Source of the DNA: Aliivibrio finisterrensis
Lineage (GTDB): Bacteria; Pseudomonadota; Gammaproteobacteria; Enterobacterales; Vibrionaceae
Assembly (NCBI RefSeq): GCF_008933155.1
Contig: NZ_WBVP01000014.1
Span: 1 to 64,000, forward strand
Direction of reading: 5' to 3'
Length of the DNA: 64,000 nucleotides
Below the pieces are notes generated by a model. It searched no databases and was not told the DNA's origin. It saw only the letters and a list, made by a program, of their open reading frames with translations. Below are positions 27,084-39,380 of this stretch, piece after piece (position 1 is the first letter of the stretch; each line of letters begins with the position of its first letter). The translations under genes were made by a program, and so were the position numbers.

Positions 27084-28295
27084 TTAAATATCAAGTAGTA
27101 AACGAGCTGGATCTTCTAGTAATTCTTTTACAGTAACTAAGAAGCCAACAGATTCACGACCATCAATTAAACGGTGGTCATAAGATAGTGCAAGGTACAT
27201 CATTGGCAGGATCTCTACCTTTCCATCAACCGCCATTGGGCGCTCTTGGATTTTATGCATACCTAAAATTGCAGCTTGTGGCGGGTTAATAATTGGAGTA
27301 GACATTAATGAACCGAACACACCACCATTGGTGATAGTAAAGTTACCACCAATCAAATCTTCAACCGCTAATTTTCCATCACGACCTTTGATTGCAAGCT
27401 CTTTAATGCCTTTTTCAATATCTGCAAAACCCAGTGCATCACAGTCTTTTAGTACTGGAGTTACTAGGCCACGTGGTGTCGAAACCGCCATGCTGATATC
27501 AAAGTAGTTATGATAAACAATATCATCACCGTCAATTGATGCATTCACTTCAGGGTAACGCTTAAGTGCTTCAGTTACGGCTTTCACATAGAAAGACATA
27601 AAGCCTAGACGTGTACCATGGCGTTTTTCAAATTGCTCTTGATATTGCTTACGAAGTTCCATGATTGGTTTCATGTTGACTTCATTGAATGTCGTTAGCA
27701 TCGCCGTGTTATTCTTCGCTTCAAGTAGACGTTTTGCTACTGTTTTACGAAGACGTGTCATAGGAACACGTTTTTGACTACGGTGTGCTAATGCTTCTGC
27801 AGGTGCTTCCGCTGCTTTTTCCGCTTTTGGTGCCGCTTTCAATGCTGCAATATGCGCATCAACGTCTTCACGTGTAATACGACCACCAACACCTGTGCCT
27901 TTCACATCAGATGGCGCAATATCATGCTCACCTAGTAGACGACGAACCGCTGGGCTTAGCGCATCATTACTTTCTTCTGATAAAGAAGCAGTATGACGCT
28001 TATCTGGTGATGATTCAGTCTCCGTTGCCACGTCTTTTGTTGGCTCTCCAACTACCGCACCCGGTTTAAGGCGTGCAATTAATTGCTTAGAAAGAACCGT
28101 TGCACCATCATCTTCTAAAATCGCTTCTAACACACCAGCTTCAGGCGCTGGTACTTCAAGAACCACTTTATCTGTTTCAATATCTACAAGTATTTCATCA
28201 CGCTCAACTGCATCACCAGGTTGTTTATGCCATGTTGCTACAGTAGCGTCTGCTACAGATTCAGGTAAATCTGGAACCAGAATTTCGATTGTCAT
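27084..28295 (-). CDS. sucB: Dihydrolipoyl succinyltransferase (E2o)
   Basis: E2 core of 2-oxoglutarate dehydrogenase. Lipoyl domain with the acceptor lysine 43 ([13 protein letters not shown]). Peripheral subunit-binding domain near residues 115-150 ([13 protein letters not shown]). Catalytic domain with His374 in [15 protein letters not shown]. The linkers are Ala/Glu/Lys-rich. It is 403 residues. It follows sucA by 19 bases. Confidence 0.98.
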   Translation of the reverse strand: MTIEILVPDLPESVADATVATWHKQPGDAVERDEILVDIETDKVVLEVPAPEAGVLEAILEDDGATVLSKQLIARLKPGAVVGEPTKDVATETESSPDKRHTASLSEESNDALSPAVRRLLGEHDIAPSDVKGTGVGGRITREDVDAHIAALKAAPKAEKAAEAPAEALAHRSQKRVPMTRLRKTVAKRLLEAKNNTAMLTTFNEVNMKPIMELRKQYQEQFEKRHGTRLGFMSFYVKAVTEALKRYPEVNASIDGDDIVYHNYFDISMAVSTPRGLVTPVLKDCDALGFADIEKGIKELAIKGRDGKLAVEDLIGGNFTITNGGVFGSLMSTPIINPPQAAILGMHKIQERPMAVDGKVEILPMMYLALSYDHRLIDGRESVGFLVTVKELLEDPARLLLDI

Positions 28296-28314
28296 ATCCG
28301 TTTTCCTATACTTT

Positions 28315-31131
28315 CTAGTTCTTATCTAGGGTCAGAGCGTCTTCAACTAACGCTTTTTGTTGTTTCACGTGCACCGACATATAGCCTACTGCCGGAGAGG
28401 CAGACGCTGGACGTCCTGCATAATGTAAAATGGAACCATCAGGTAACGCCGAGCGGAAGTTATGTTGACTTGAGTACCAAGCGCCTTGGTTTTGCGGCTC
28501 TTCTTGACACCAAACATAATCTTCTGCATTGGTATATTGTACAATTGCAGCTTCTACGTCTTCTTTAGGGAATGGGTAAAGCTGTTCAATACGTACAATA
28601 GCGACGTCTGTTTGTTCATTTAGGCGACGTTGCTCTAACAAGTCAAAATACACTTTACCAGAACAAAATACGACGCGTTTCACTTGTGCTGGATCCAAGG
28701 CGTCAATCTCTGGAATTGCTGACTGGAAGTTACCCTCAGCAAGCTCTTCAAGTGATGATGTACATAAAGGATGACGTAATAGTGACTTTGGCGACATTAC
28801 GATTAATGGACGCCGCATTGGGCGAACAACTTGACGTCTTAGCATGTGGTATACCTGAGCAGGTGTCGATGGAACCACCACTTGCATATTTTGCTCAGCA
28901 CACATCTGTAAGAAACGCTCAAGTCGAGCCGATGAATGCTCAGGGCCTTGACCTTCATAACCATGAGGTAACAGCATGGTTAAACCACACATTCTGCCCC
29001 ACTTTTGCTCACCTGATGAGATAAACTGGTCAATAACCACTTGCGCACAGTTAGCAAAATCACCAAATTGTGCTTCCCAAATCGTTAAGCCACCTGGTTC
29101 AGCCGTTGCATAACCATATTCAAAAGCAAGTACTGCCGCTTCTGATAGTACAGAGTCATGTACTTCAAATGGGCCCTGCTTATCATGGATATTCGCTAGT
29201 GGTACGTAAGTGCTCGCATCTGATTGGTTATGCAATACAGCATGACGATGGAAGAATGTACCACGACCAGAATCTTGACCAGTAATACGAATACGCTTAC
29301 CTTCATCAACCAGCGTTGCATAAGCGAGTGTTTCAGCCATGCCCCAATCAATGGCTTTTTCACCAGAAACCATTGAAATACGGTCATTACACATCTTATT
29401 CACACGACTGTGCAACTTATGACTTTCTGGGTATTGGCAAACACGTTGACCAAGCTCAACTAGGCGCGTTTTATCAAATTCACTCGCCCATTCCATATTC
29501 CAGTCATGACCGATGAAAGGTGTCCAATCTACATTATGTAGTTGCATTGGTCGCCACTCTTTCACTACTACTTCACCATGATCAAGTGCATCACGATACT
29601 CATTGATCAATTGCGTCGTTGTTTCTAGCTCAAGTTCTTGGCGTGCAACCAACATATCTGCGTAAATCTTACGAGGTGTAGGATGCTTTTTGATTTTTTG
29701 GTACATCAAAGGCTGTGTAGCATTTGGCTCATCAGCTTCATTGTGACCATGACGGCGATAACACACTAAATCAATCACCACATCACGTTTGAACTCATTA
29801 CGATAATCAAGAGCGATACGAGTTACGAAAGCAACCGCTTCTGGATCATCAGCATTCACGTGGAAAATTGGCGCCTGAACCATTTTTGCAATGTCAGTAC
29901 AATATTGAGTTGAGCGTGTATCTTTTGGGTTTGACGTTGTGAAACCCACTTGGTTATTGATAACTATTCGAACCGTACCACCCACTTGGAATGCACGAGC
30001 CTGAGACATATTGAATGTTTCAGCTACCACACCCTGCCCAGCTATTGCTGAATCACCATGAATAGTAATTGGGATAACTTTATCACCCGCGGTATCATTT
30101 AGGCGGTCTTGACGAGCACGGACAGAACCAATAACCACAGGGTTAACAATCTCTAGATGAGATGGGTTAAATGCTAATGCTAAGTGGACATTACCACCTG
30201 CCGTTGCAAAGTCTGAAGAGAAACCTTGGTGATACTTAACATCACCCGTACCCCATGAGTCGCCATGCTTACCAGCAAATTCATCGAAAAGATCTTGAGG
30301 CTTCTTCCCAAGAACGTTGATAAGCATATTTAATCGACCACGGTGAGCCATGCCAATAACGACTTCACGTCCACCATTTTCACCAGCGCGACGAATAATT
30401 TCTTTCACCATAGGAACCATGGCATCGCCACCTTCCAATGAAAATCGCTTCGCTCCTGGGAATTTAGCGCCTAGGTATCGTTCTAGCCCTTCGGCAGCGG
30501 TTAACTCTTCAAGAAAGGTCAGCTTTTCTTGATCAGTAAAAGTTGGCTTGCCTGCCACAGACTCTAAGCGTTGCTGAATCCAACGTTTCTCTTCCGTATT
30601 CGTGATATGCATATATTCAGCACCGACAGAGCCACAATAAGTGCCACGTAGTGCTTCATATAGATCAGAAAGTTTCATGGTCTCTTGCCCTGAAGCAAAA
30701 GAACCTACATTAAATGTTTCTGAAAAATCATCAGTAGTTAAATTATGAAAAGAAGGCTCTAATTCTGCAACATATTCATGTTGCTGTAATGCTAATGGGT
30801 CTAAATTGGCATTTTGATGACCACGGAAACGGTACGCATTAATTAATTGCAATACTCTTACTTGCTTAGCATCTACATCTGGATCATTAACTTGAGCACT
30901 AACTTGCTTTGTTTCTTTCGCAAGACGACGGAAATATTCTCGTACAGGGGAATGGGCTTGTTCTGATGCGCCAGTACTTTCAACTGGAAGCGTATCAAAA
31001 ACGTCTCTCCATTCATCGCTAACGATTTCCGGGTCACTGAGATAGAGTTCGTAGAGATCTTCTACGTACGTTGCATTAGCGCCAGCTAAATGTGAAGACT
31101 CAAACCATGCCTTCATCACGCTATTCTGCAT
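28315..31131 (-). CDS. sucA: 2-oxoglutarate dehydrogenase E1 component
   Basis: Thiamine-diphosphate enzyme that decarboxylates 2-oxoglutarate and passes the succinyl group to the SucB lipoyl arm. It is 938 residues. Recognisable parts are the N-terminal [39 protein letters not shown] and the C-terminal [14 protein letters not shown]. It begins 110 bases after sdhB, with a small hairpin in the gap, so suc and sdh are likely partly cotranscribed. Confidence 0.98.
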   Translation of the reverse strand: MQNSVMKAWFESSHLAGANATYVEDLYELYLSDPEIVSDEWRDVFDTLPVESTGASEQAHSPVREYFRRLAKETKQVSAQVNDPDVDAKQVRVLQLINAYRFRGHQNANLDPLALQQHEYVAELEPSFHNLTTDDFSETFNVGSFASGQETMKLSDLYEALRGTYCGSVGAEYMHITNTEEKRWIQQRLESVAGKPTFTDQEKLTFLEELTAAEGLERYLGAKFPGAKRFSLEGGDAMVPMVKEIIRRAGENGGREVVIGMAHRGRLNMLINVLGKKPQDLFDEFAGKHGDSWGTGDVKYHQGFSSDFATAGGNVHLALAFNPSHLEIVNPVVIGSVRARQDRLNDTAGDKVIPITIHGDSAIAGQGVVAETFNMSQARAFQVGGTVRIVINNQVGFTTSNPKDTRSTQYCTDIAKMVQAPIFHVNADDPEAVAFVTRIALDYRNEFKRDVVIDLVCYRRHGHNEADEPNATQPLMYQKIKKHPTPRKIYADMLVARQELELETTTQLINEYRDALDHGEVVVKEWRPMQLHNVDWTPFIGHDWNMEWASEFDKTRLVELGQRVCQYPESHKLHSRVNKMCNDRISMVSGEKAIDWGMAETLAYATLVDEGKRIRITGQDSGRGTFFHRHAVLHNQSDASTYVPLANIHDKQGPFEVHDSVLSEAAVLAFEYGYATAEPGGLTIWEAQFGDFANCAQVVIDQFISSGEQKWGRMCGLTMLLPHGYEGQGPEHSSARLERFLQMCAEQNMQVVVPSTPAQVYHMLRRQVVRPMRRPLIVMSPKSLLRHPLCTSSLEELAEGNFQSAIPEIDALDPAQVKRVVFCSGKVYFDLLEQRRLNEQTDVAIVRIEQLYPFPKEDVEAAIVQYTNAEDYVWCQEEPQNQGAWYSSQHNFRSALPDGSILHYAGRPASASPAVGYMSVHVKQQKALVEDALTLDKN

Positions 31132-31164
31132 TATTTTCCCTTAATCCAGTAGTTTCACGTCTAT

Positions 31165-31183
31165 CCCGGTCTTTTGTGCCGGG
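31165..31183. other. Small hairpin between sdhB and sucA
   Basis: CCCGG (31165-31169) pairs with CCGGG (31179-31183). The stem is only five base pairs with no T run, so read-through from sdh into suc is expected. Confidence 0.45.
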
Positions 31184-31241
31184 CTTATAAGCCTCAACTT
31201 ACGCTTGAATAAACCAATGCGTAACGTTGAGGAGATAATAG

Positions 31242-31955
31242 TTATACCGCTTTTTTCAATAGCATGGTCTTAATATGACCAATTGCTTTTGTTGGGTTTA
31301 ACCCTTTAGGACATACACTTACACAATTCATTATGCCATGGCAACGAAAAACACTGAAAGCATCGTCTAAATTAGACAAACGTTCATTTGTCGCCGTATC
31401 ACGGCTATCAATTAACCAACGATAAGCCGCAAGAAGCCCTGCTGGTCCGATGAACTTGTCAGGATTCCACCAAAATGATGGACATGATGTCGTACAACAT
31501 GCACACATGATACATTCATATAAACCATCTAAATGTTCACGTTCCTCTGGAGATTGTAGGTTTTCTCTTGAAGGTGGCGTTGCACCATCACTGATTAAGA
31601 ATGGTTTAACTTTTTCGTAATTCTCGTAGAACTGCGCCATATCGACGATCAAATCACGAACTACAGGTAAACCAGGTAATGGACGAATAACAATATCACT
31701 CTTACCTGTTAATTCAGATAATGGAGTAATACACGCTAATCCATTCTTACCATTCATATTCAAACCATCAGAGCCACATACGCCTTCGCGGCATGAACGA
31801 CGGAATGATAACGTAGGATCTTGTTCTTTTAATAAGATAAGTGCATCAAGCACCATCATATCAGAGCCTTCATCCACTTCTAATGTGTACGCCTTCATAT
31901 GAGGCGCATTATCTACATCAGGATTGTAACGGTAGATTGAAAAACTTAATTTCAT
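31242..31955 (-). CDS. sdhB: Succinate dehydrogenase iron-sulfur subunit
   Basis: Carries electrons from SdhA to quinone. Three cluster motifs are visible: CREGVCGSDGLNMNG for [2Fe-2S], CIMCACCTTSCPS for [4Fe-4S], and CHGIMNCVSVCPKGLNP for [3Fe-4S]. It is 237 residues. It lies 14 bases after sdhA in the sdhCDAB operon. Confidence 0.98.
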   Translation of the reverse strand: MKLSFSIYRYNPDVDNAPHMKAYTLEVDEGSDMMVLDALILLKEQDPTLSFRRSCREGVCGSDGLNMNGKNGLACITPLSELTGKSDIVIRPLPGLPVVRDLIVDMAQFYENYEKVKPFLISDGATPPSRENLQSPEEREHLDGLYECIMCACCTTSCPSFWWNPDKFIGPAGLLAAYRWLIDSRDTATNERLSNLDDAFSVFRCHGIMNCVSVCPKGLNPTKAIGHIKTMLLKKAV

Positions 31956-31969
31956 CTTTCTGCCCTCTT

Positions 31970-33736
31970 TTAGTACGTACGTGCTTTAGGTGGGAATGCT
32001 TCACGATGGATTGGCTCCATGTTTACACCACGTTTACTCATTGACTCTGTCTCAGGATTATATACTGAGTGACATAGCCAATTCGCATCATCACGTTCAG
32101 GGAAGTCAAATCGAGCATGAGCACCACGGCTCTCTGTTCGATAGTTTGCTGCTACCGCTGTCGCGAATGCAGTTTCCATTAAGTTTTCAAGCTCTAAACA
32201 CTCAATACGCTGCGTATTAAACTCTGTTGATTTATCAGCAAGGTAAGCATTTTTCAGGCGCTCACGAATTGCTTTAAGCTCTTCAAGCCCTTTTGCCATT
32301 GCATCACCTTCACGGAATACCGAGAAGTTATTTTGCATACATTGCTGTAAATCTTTACGAATTTGAACAGGATCTTCACCGCCAGTGCTATTTTCCCAGC
32401 GATTATAACGCTCAAGTGACGCTTCAATATCTGCTTCAGTTGCTGGTTTAGCTTCTGCTTGTTTCTTCAGAGTTTCCCCCAAATGCAGCCCTGTTGCACG
32501 ACCAAACACCACTAAATCTAGCAGCGAATTACCACCTAAACGGTTTGCACCATGCACAGATACGGATGCGATTTCTCCACAAGCAAACAGGCCTTGAACT
32601 TCGACATCAGCGCCGCTCTCATCTTGCTTAATAGCTTGGCCAGAAACTTGTGTTGGTACACCACCCATCATGTAATGACAAGTTGGGATTACAGGGATAG
32701 GCTCTTTCACTGGGTCGACATGAGCAAAGGTACGAGACAATTCACATACACCCGGTAGACGTGATTCAAGCGTCTCTTTACCTAGGTGATCCAATTTCAA
32801 TTTAATGTGTGGACCCCAAGGTCCATCACAACCACGACCTTCACGAATTTCAACCATCATTGAACGAGCAACAACATCACGACCCGCTAAGTCTTTCGCA
32901 TTTGGTGCGTAACGCTCCATGAAGCGTTCACCATCTTTATTTAATAGGTAGCCACCTTCACCACGACAACCTTCCGTTACAAGTACACCTGCACCTGCAA
33001 TGCCTGTTGGGTGGAACTGCCACATTTCAATGTCTTGCATTGGAACACCAGCACGAATCGCCATACCTACACCGTCACCAGTATTGATGTGTGCATTCGT
33101 TGTTGATGCGTAAATACGACCCGCACCACCAGTAGCAAGGATGGTTGCTTTAGATTTAAAGTAACAAACTTCACCCGTTTCCATACAAAGCGCAGTACAG
33201 CCCAAAATTGCACCGTCTTCATTTTTTACCAAATCAAGTGCATACCACTCAGAAAAGATCGTCGTCTTATGCTTAATATTTTGCTGATAAAGCGTATGAA
33301 GAAGCGCGTGACCAGTACGGTCCGCTGCTGCTGCTGTTCGTGCAGCTTGTTCACCACCAAAATTCTTAGACTGCCCACCAAATGGGCGCTGATAAATTGT
33401 TCCATTTTCAAAACGAGAAAAAGGCAAACCCATTTTTTCTAATTCAATAACAGACTCAGGACCATTCTTACACATGTATTCGATTGCGTCTTGGTCTCCA
33501 ATATAATCAGAGCCCTTTACCGTATCGTACATATGTTGTTCCCAGTGATCCTCGTGTGCATTACCAAGAGCAACGGTAATACCACCTTGTGCAGACACTG
33601 TGTGAGAACGAGTTGGAAATACTTTTGATAACAAAGCACACGATAGGCCTTGTTCAGAAATTTGCAGTGCAGCTCGCATACCTGCACCACCAGCACCGAT
33701 TACAACGGCATCAAACTCTCTAACAGGAATACTCAC
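31970..33736 (-). CDS. sdhA: Succinate dehydrogenase flavoprotein subunit
   Basis: Oxidises succinate to fumarate with covalent FAD. The Rossmann motif is [14 protein letters not shown]. The flavin-linking histidine is in [20 protein letters not shown] and CRGEGGYL are conserved. The frame is open from 33748, but the family start ([12 protein letters not shown]) is a GTG ending at 33736. This shares one base with the sdhD TAG (TAGTG), consistent with coupling. Length from this start is 588 residues. Confidence 0.95.
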   Translation of the reverse strand: MSIPVREFDAVVIGAGGAGMRAALQISEQGLSCALLSKVFPTRSHTVSAQGGITVALGNAHEDHWEQHMYDTVKGSDYIGDQDAIEYMCKNGPESVIELEKMGLPFSRFENGTIYQRPFGGQSKNFGGEQAARTAAAADRTGHALLHTLYQQNIKHKTTIFSEWYALDLVKNEDGAILGCTALCMETGEVCYFKSKATILATGGAGRIYASTTNAHINTGDGVGMAIRAGVPMQDIEMWQFHPTGIAGAGVLVTEGCRGEGGYLLNKDGERFMERYAPNAKDLAGRDVVARSMMVEIREGRGCDGPWGPHIKLKLDHLGKETLESRLPGVCELSRTFAHVDPVKEPIPVIPTCHYMMGGVPTQVSGQAIKQDESGADVEVQGLFACGEIASVSVHGANRLGGNSLLDLVVFGRATGLHLGETLKKQAEAKPATEADIEASLERYNRWENSTGGEDPVQIRKDLQQCMQNNFSVFREGDAMAKGLEELKAIRERLKNAYLADKSTEFNTQRIECLELENLMETAFATAVAANYRTESRGAHARFDFPERDDANWLCHSVYNPETESMSKRGVNMEPIHREAFPPKARTY

Positions 33737-34083
33737 TACACACCCCACACAATAATTAAACCAGAGAAGAAATATCCTAATAATACTGATACCAAACCAA
33801 GCTGAAGCAGAGCACGCAACATCACAGGTTTAATGTAATCAGTCAGAACTTGCCATAAACCAATCCATGCATGAATCAAGATTGAAAAAAGAGCAAGCAT
33901 CGTAAATACTTTAGTGAACAGACTACCAAAAAAGTTTGTCCATGATAGGTAAGTCAGATCTGGGCCAAAAGCACAGAAGCCAACAATGTATAAGGTGTAG
34001 AGGGTTAGAATAATCGCACTAGCACGAATTAAGATAAAATCGTGTACGCCATTACGACCAAATGAAGATACGTTAGCTACCAT
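33736..34083 (-). CDS. sdhD: Succinate dehydrogenase membrane anchor subunit D
   Basis: Three membrane helices in 115 residues. The heme b ligand is the histidine in [16 protein letters not shown]. Together with SdhC it forms the heme- and quinone-binding anchor. The start overlaps the end of sdhC by 7 bases. Confidence 0.96.
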   Translation of the reverse strand: MVANVSSFGRNGVHDFILIRASAIILTLYTLYIVGFCAFGPDLTYLSWTNFFGSLFTKVFTMLALFSILIHAWIGLWQVLTDYIKPVMLRALLQLGLVSVLLGYFFSGLIIVWGV

Positions 34084-34457
34084 ACCAATACTCCTGCTAA
34101 AAGAGATAATATCGCCGTAATTGCAAACGCAACCTTAGCACTTTGAGTACCAGACTCAAGCTCTTCAAAATATCCCATGTCCATCAATAAGTGACGGACG
34201 CCTACCACAATATGGTAAGCAAGGGCTGTTAGAATTCCCCACATAATGAATGTCACAAAAAAGCCATCGATATAATCAGCAGCTTGTGCGAATCCAATAG
34301 GAGAAGAAAGCGATAGGTTGAGCAACCAAAGCAATATTCCAACAGAAACAAAAGTAATCACACCACTTACACGGTGCACAATTGAGGCGATAGCCGTTAT
34401 CGGAAAACGGATCGTTTGTAGATCTAGGTTGACAGGTCTTGACTTTTTAACTTTCAC
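34077..34457 (-). CDS. sdhC: Succinate dehydrogenase cytochrome b556 subunit C
   Basis: Membrane anchor with heme. [26 protein letters not shown] is the family N-terminus and [15 protein letters not shown] holds the heme-ligand histidine. I choose the GTG ending at 34457 ([10 protein letters not shown]) because it gives 126 residues, close to E. coli (129), and has GTGAG at good spacing. An ATG ending at 34478 is the alternative; the frame to 34562 is too long. First gene of sdhCDAB. Confidence 0.9.
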   Translation of the reverse strand: MKVKKSRPVNLDLQTIRFPITAIASIVHRVSGVITFVSVGILLWLLNLSLSSPIGFAQAADYIDGFFVTFIMWGILTALAYHIVVGVRHLLMDMGYFEELESGTQSAKVAFAITAILSLLAGVLVW

Positions 34458-34663
34458 AAGGGGCTCACTCAGCTCCATTGAGCATTTTATTGTTATAGAT
34501 ACCTCTGTTCTATCAAAAAACATGAAATTTAACACTTTCGCAACTTTCGTTGTGAGCGACATCTCTTTATGCTGCTTACTTACTAAACCGCACTCTATTT
34601 ATAAGTAGATGTAAATCACGCTAACCCTATATAGAATAAGGGACAGACCAGAAACTCTGCCGC

Positions 34664-34692
34664 AGTATACGATGTGAAACATCTGATTACAA
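34664..34692 (-). promoter_or_regulatory. Promoter of the sdh-suc operon
   Basis: On the minus strand, -35 TTGTAA (34687-34692), a 17-base spacer and -10 TATACT (34664-34669). It predicts a start near 34657 and a leader of about 200 bases before sdhC. The intervening TGTGA half-site suggests carbon control, but no full CRP palindrome is seen. Confidence 0.7.
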
Positions 34693-34781
34693 ACCTATAA
34701 ATAATACCTACATCACACCACAGAAAATTAACTTTTTTTTCATTAAAAATATAAACAAGTGCACACATAAGCGCACAATAA

Positions 34782-34810
34782 TTGACATTAGCCCGTGTAA
34801 TGGGTACAAA
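34782..34810 (+). promoter_or_regulatory. Promoter of gltA
   Basis: Consensus -35 TTGACA at 34782-34787, 17-base spacer, -10 TACAAA at 34805-34810 (4 of 6). The predicted start is near 34817, about 47 bases before the gltA ATG. Confidence 0.75.
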
Positions 34811-34863
34811 GTTGTCACTCTCATATCCGGGATAGAATAAAAATATAACAAAAGGAGAATGTT

Positions 34864-36153
34864 ATGGCAGATAAAAAGGCAACTCTTCACATTGAAGGAC
34901 AAGCGCCTATCGACATGCCGATCATGGATGGAACCATTGGTCCAGAAGTGATCGATGTGCGTACATTAGGATCCAATGGTTACTTTACCTTTGACCCTGG
35001 TTTCCTTGCCACTGCATCTTGTGAGTCTCAAATAACTTATATCGACGGTGATAAAGGTGTTTTATTACACCGTGGTTTTCCTATCGATCAATTAGCCAAT
35101 AATGCTGATTATTTAGAAGTCTGTTACATCCTTTTAAATGGTCAGGCACCAAACCGTGAAGAATACGAAACATTTAAAGATATTGTGACTCGCCATACTA
35201 TGGTACATGAGCAAATTTCAAGTTTCTTCCATGGTTTCCGTCGTGATGCTCACCCAATGGCAGTAATGTGTGGTGTGGTTGGTGCACTCGCTGCCTTCTA
35301 TCACGACTCACTAGATATTAATAATGACGAGCACCGTGAAATTGCGGCATTTAGACTTCTGTCAAAAATGCCAACACTTTCAGCAATGTGTTACAAGTAC
35401 TCAATCGGTCAGCCGTTTATTTATCCACGTAACGACCTGACTTACGCCGAAAATTTCTTACACATGATGTTTGCAAACCCATGTGAAGAATACGAAGTAA
35501 ACCCTGTTGTTGCTCGCGCTATGGATAAAATCTTTACTCTGCATGCTGATCACGAACAAAATGCTTCAACATCAACAGTGCGATTAGCGGGCTCATCTGG
35601 TGCTAATCCGTTCGCATGTATTGCTGCTGGTATCGCTTCTCTATGGGGGCCTGCTCACGGTGGTGCAAACGAAGCATGTTTACGTATGCTTGAAGAGATT
35701 GGCTCTCTTGATAACATTGATGAATACGTTGCAAAAGCAAAAGATAAAGAAGACCCATTCCGTCTAATGGGCTTTGGTCATCGTGTTTACAAAAACTACG
35801 ATCCACGCGCAACGGTAATGCGTGAAGCGTGCCACGAAGTACTGAAAGAGCTAAACATCAAAGATCCTCTATTAGATGTCGCGATGGAACTAGAGCGAAT
35901 TGCACTTTCGGATGATTATTTTGTATCGAAGAAACTGTATCCAAACGTAGATTTCTACTCTGGTATCATCCTAAAAGCGATTGGTATTCCTGTGTCTATG
36001 TTTACCGTTATCTTTGCTATGTCTCGTACAGTTGGCTGGATTGCTCACTGGAGTGAAATGCACAGTGACCCAAGCAACCGTATCGGTCGCCCTCGCCAGC
36101 TTTACACCGGTGAAGAACTTCGTGAGTTTAAACCTCTTCATGAACGTGAATAA
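34864..36153 (+). CDS. gltA: Citrate synthase
   Basis: Condenses acetyl-CoA and oxaloacetate. The type II, NADH-sensitive form is 429 residues. Catalytic residues are His265 (GPAHGG), His306 ([13 protein letters not shown]) and Asp363 (NVDFYSG), each one position beyond E. coli numbering. Ribosome site AAAGGAG is 7 bases upstream. It is divergent from sdhCDAB-sucABCD, as in E. coli, and followed by a terminator. Confidence 0.98.
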   Translation: MADKKATLHIEGQAPIDMPIMDGTIGPEVIDVRTLGSNGYFTFDPGFLATASCESQITYIDGDKGVLLHRGFPIDQLANNADYLEVCYILLNGQAPNREEYETFKDIVTRHTMVHEQISSFFHGFRRDAHPMAVMCGVVGALAAFYHDSLDINNDEHREIAAFRLLSKMPTLSAMCYKYSIGQPFIYPRNDLTYAENFLHMMFANPCEEYEVNPVVARAMDKIFTLHADHEQNASTSTVRLAGSSGANPFACIAAGIASLWGPAHGGANEACLRMLEEIGSLDNIDEYVAKAKDKEDPFRLMGFGHRVYKNYDPRATVMREACHEVLKELNIKDPLLDVAMELERIALSDDYFVSKKLYPNVDFYSGIILKAIGIPVSMFTVIFAMSRTVGWIAHWSEMHSDPSNRIGRPRQLYTGEELREFKPLHERE

Positions 36154-36191
36154 TTAATTCTTAAACACTGAAATTAATTAGTCTTATAAAC

Positions 36192-36225
36192 AAAAAAGGT
36201 TGGTGCTAATGCATCAACCTTTTTT
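36192..36225. terminator. Terminator between gltA and ybgI
   Basis: AAAAAAGGTTG (36192-36202) pairs with CAACCTTTTTT (36215-36225). It is symmetric, so it can end gltA on the plus strand and ybgI on the minus strand. Confidence 0.88.
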
Positions 36226-36264
36226 ATTACGACGCTAAAAAAACGTATTTCTATTCATATCAAT

Positions 36265-37020
36265 CTACACTGGATTATCGATATCAATAAATTCAACATC
36301 AAAACCGTACTCTTTCGCTAACCATTCACCCAAGGCTTTTACACCATAGCGCTCAGTCGCGTGATGACCCGCGGCAAAATAATGAATTCCTAATTCTCGA
36401 GCTATATAGGTTGTTCTTTCTGAAATTTCACCTGAAATAAATGCATCAATACCTTGCTGCGCTGCGAGCTCAATATAGTCCTGCCCACCACCTGAACACC
36501 AAGCGACTGTTTTTATTTCTTTATCAACATCAGGGGTGATATGTAAAGGGGTTCTATTCAATACTTGTTCTATTCGTAAACTTAATTCTTTACCAGATAA
36601 TGCAACCTCAAACTCTCCTTTCATTGAAATAGATTGAGGAGTTGGCTCTAGGCCTTCTACATTTACAATCGAAAATAAACGTGCTAATTCAGCATTATTA
36701 CCAAGTGTCGGGTGAATATCTAAAGGAAGATGATAAGCCAATAGATTAATATCATTTTTAATTAACGAACGAATACGATTACCTTTCATTCCTTTAATTG
36801 ACTCGCTTTCACCCTTCCAAAAATAACCATGATGAACTAACAATACATCAGCATTTTTTTCGATTGCAGCATCAATTAATGCTTGTGAAGCGGTTACACC
36901 TGTAATTATTTTTTTTACTTCAGGTTTGCCTTCGACTTGTAATCCATTTGGGCAATAATCTTTAATTAACTGAGGGTTAAGTTCTTTATTTAATAGCTGC
37001 TCTAACTGAAAATTATTCAC
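36265..37020 (-). CDS. ybgI: Nif3-like dinuclear metal centre protein YbgI
   Basis: Hexameric protein of the Nif3/YbgI (DUF34) family, sometimes called GTP cyclohydrolase type 2-like. The role is uncertain. Metal-ligand clusters are LLVHHGYFWKGE, and near the C-terminus AAGHHATERYGVKALG. It starts MNNFQLEQLLNKELNPQLIKDYCPNGLQVEG and is 251 residues. It stands alone between gltA and pgm. Confidence 0.92.
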   Translation of the reverse strand: MNNFQLEQLLNKELNPQLIKDYCPNGLQVEGKPEVKKIITGVTASQALIDAAIEKNADVLLVHHGYFWKGESESIKGMKGNRIRSLIKNDINLLAYHLPLDIHPTLGNNAELARLFSIVNVEGLEPTPQSISMKGEFEVALSGKELSLRIEQVLNRTPLHITPDVDKEIKTVAWCSGGGQDYIELAAQQGIDAFISGEISERTTYIARELGIHYFAAGHHATERYGVKALGEWLAKEYGFDVEFIDIDNPV

Positions 37021-37113
37021 TACTACCTACCTGTTTATCTTAAATTCTGACAATAATAAAAAAGCAGCGACATGCGCTGCTCTAAGTACCATTAACCTAA
37101 TAATGTTAAAAAA

Positions 37114-38760
37114 TTACAAGCCTGCGTCTTTAAATACGTTGCTTACAATTTCTTGAGCTTCTTGCTCAATCAATGCTAAATGCTCTGCACCTTTAAAGCT
37201 TTCACAGTAAATCTTATAGACCTCTTCTGTGCCTGATGGACGAGCAGCAAACCAACCATGTTCAGTTGTCACTTTTAACCCGCCAATCGCTGCACCATTA
37301 CCTGAAGCATGCGTTAATCGAGCCGTAATTTCATCACCAGCAAGCGTTGTAGCAGAAACCATCTCTGGAGATAATTTGCTTAATACTGCTTTTTGCGCTT
37401 TATTTGCTACTGCTTGAATGCGGTTGTAACTTGATTCACCGTGTTGAGCTGCAAGTTTATTGTAATATTCTTGTGGGTTCATGCCTGTTACCGCGGTAAT
37501 TTCAGCCGCAAGTAAACATAAAAGAATACCATCTTTATCTGTTGACCAAGGTGTACCATCAAATCGTAAGAAAGATGCTCCTGCACTCTCTTCTCCACCA
37601 AAGCCTAAACTGCCATTGTACAGCCCATCAACAAACCACTTAAAGCCTACTGGAACTTCGCATAAATTACGTCCAAGATCAGCAACGACTTTATCAATAA
37701 TCGCTGAAGATACTAATGTTTTACCAACAGCAACTTCTGGCTTCCACTCTGGTCGATTACGGTATAAATAATCAATGCATACCGCTAAATAATGATTTGG
37801 ATTCATTAAGCCTGATGGCGTTACAATACCATGGCGATCATAATCAGGATCATTACCAAACGCTAAATCGTAATCATCTTTTAATGATAACAAACCCGCC
37901 ATTGCATAAGGCGAAGAACAATCCATGCGCACTACACCGTCTTTATCTAACGACATAAACTGGAATGATGGATCAATGACTTCACTTACGAGTGTTAAGT
38001 TCAACTCAAATGCTTGGCCAATTTGACGCCAGTATTCAATGCCTGAGCCACCTAATGGATCTACACCTAATTTTAGATTCGCTTTTTGAATCGCATCAAT
38101 ATTGATAACATTTTTAAGATCATCAATATATGGCTTCACTAAATCCACCTGCTTAACCAGATCAGATTTCATTGCTTCATTGATCGCAATGCGTTTCACA
38201 CCATTCAACTCATTCGCGATATAAGCATTTGCTTGGTCTTCAATAGCCGTAGTTAACTCGCCTTCAGCTGGACCACCATGCGTCGGATTATATTTGATCC
38301 CACCATCTTGAGGAGGATTATGCGAAGGGGTGATTACAATACCGTCTGCTTTTTTATCAGATTGAATATTATGAGTTAAAATTGCATGAGAGATACCTGG
38401 AGTTGGAGTATAACCATTATCTTCTTGAATAATAACTTCAACACCATTAGCCACAAGCACTTCAATGGTAGAGGTAAATGCAGGTTCAGATAGAGCGTGT
38501 GTATCTTTACCTAAAAAAAGCGGCCCTGTTACGCCATTTTCTTTACGTACATCAGCAACAGCCTGAGCAATAGCCCAAATATGATGCTGATTAAAACTTG
38601 CTTTATCAGATGTACCGCGGTGACCAGAAGTACCAAATTGCACTTTTTGTTCTGGATTAGATGCATTAGGCTCTAGTAAAAAATAATTAGAAACTAATGC
38701 TGGGATATTGTGTAAATCTTCTTGCTGAGCTTTTTGCCCAGCGCGACGATGTATAGCCAT
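37114..38760 (-). CDS. pgm: Phosphoglucomutase (alpha-D-glucose phosphate)
   Basis: Interconverts glucose-1-phosphate and glucose-6-phosphate for glycogen, LPS and capsule precursors. The phosphoserine motif is [11 protein letters not shown] with Ser146. Metal-binding [10 protein letters not shown], sugar-binding [11 protein letters not shown] and the phosphate-binding [12 protein letters not shown] are present. It is 548 residues, like E. coli Pgm. It lies 36 bases after seqA, a conserved pair. Confidence 0.97.
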   Translation of the reverse strand: MAIHRRAGQKAQQEDLHNIPALVSNYFLLEPNASNPEQKVQFGTSGHRGTSDKASFNQHHIWAIAQAVADVRKENGVTGPLFLGKDTHALSEPAFTSTIEVLVANGVEVIIQEDNGYTPTPGISHAILTHNIQSDKKADGIVITPSHNPPQDGGIKYNPTHGGPAEGELTTAIEDQANAYIANELNGVKRIAINEAMKSDLVKQVDLVKPYIDDLKNVINIDAIQKANLKLGVDPLGGSGIEYWRQIGQAFELNLTLVSEVIDPSFQFMSLDKDGVVRMDCSSPYAMAGLLSLKDDYDLAFGNDPDYDRHGIVTPSGLMNPNHYLAVCIDYLYRNRPEWKPEVAVGKTLVSSAIIDKVVADLGRNLCEVPVGFKWFVDGLYNGSLGFGGEESAGASFLRFDGTPWSTDKDGILLCLLAAEITAVTGMNPQEYYNKLAAQHGESSYNRIQAVANKAQKAVLSKLSPEMVSATTLAGDEITARLTHASGNGAAIGGLKVTTEHGWFAARPSGTEEVYKIYCESFKGAEHLALIEQEAQEIVSNVFKDAGL

Positions 38761-38796
38761 TTGACGATTCCTTGTGACAAATTATGACTCAAAAAA

Positions 38797-39345
38797 TTAA
38801 ATCGCCGCACACACTTTTTCTGTCAAATCATGATGGAAACCCATACGCTCCATCAACAATTCAACCATGTGGCGCTTGCGATTAGTATTGGTATTTGTGA
38901 TAACCCAAAATGGAGTGCCGTTAATTTCACGAGGCTTGGTTGTTTTACCACTTGCAATCAATGTGTCTTGATTGTCTGCAAAATAAACTCGAGTCCTTCC
39001 CTTAACCTCTGTCGCTTCAGAGAAAGCTTTTGAGTCAATTTTATATAATTCTGAAAGCACCGTTAAGAAACGATCAATTGCTTTATCTAATGCTGAAAAT
39101 TCATCAGAGATTAATAAGGTACGTACCGCTTTAACGCGATCTACTGATGTCTCTTTACCTGCATCTTTACTGACTACAATGCCTTTTTTCTGAACTTCAA
39201 CAGGTGTTGATACAGAAATAACAGAGTCTAAAGGAGATGATTGCATTAAGAGGCGACGTAAAATATCAGAGGCACTTTCACCGATGTGTTGAGTTTGGCT
39301 CGCAATAAAGCGGTATAGTTCTTCGTCTACTTCAATTGTCTTCAT
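38797..39345 (-). CDS. seqA: Replication initiation regulator SeqA
   Basis: Sequesters newly replicated hemimethylated GATC sites at oriC and organises nascent DNA. N-terminal oligomerisation domain: MKTIEVDEELYRFIASQTQ and ESASDILRRLL (residues 1-35). C-terminal DNA-binding domain: GTPFWVITNTNTNRKRHMVELLMERMGF. It is 182 residues. It starts divergently from ybfF across a 94-base region with a perfect palindrome. It is found with Dam methylase organisms. Confidence 0.97.
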   Translation of the reverse strand: MKTIEVDEELYRFIASQTQHIGESASDILRRLLMQSSPLDSVISVSTPVEVQKKGIVVSKDAGKETSVDRVKAVRTLLISDEFSALDKAIDRFLTVLSELYKIDSKAFSEATEVKGRTRVYFADNQDTLIASGKTTKPREINGTPFWVITNTNTNRKRHMVELLMERMGFHHDLTEKVCAAI

Positions 39346-39380
39346 TATATGGTTCGTATTCTATAATCTATTTATGAAGG

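Larger units (their letters stand above)
34458..34863. promoter_or_regulatory. Divergent sdhC-gltA control region
   Basis: About 400 bases without a gene. It holds the sdhC promoter (minus strand, 34664-34692) and the gltA promoter (plus strand, 34782-34810), plus the long sdhC leader. Several TGTGA/TCACA half-sites occur, but none forms a full CRP site that I can defend. Confidence 0.6.

Noticed and set aside
34458-34562. Longer starts of sdhC
   Set aside because: They would exceed the usual length by 35 residues without conserved sequence; an ATG ending at 34478 remains possible.
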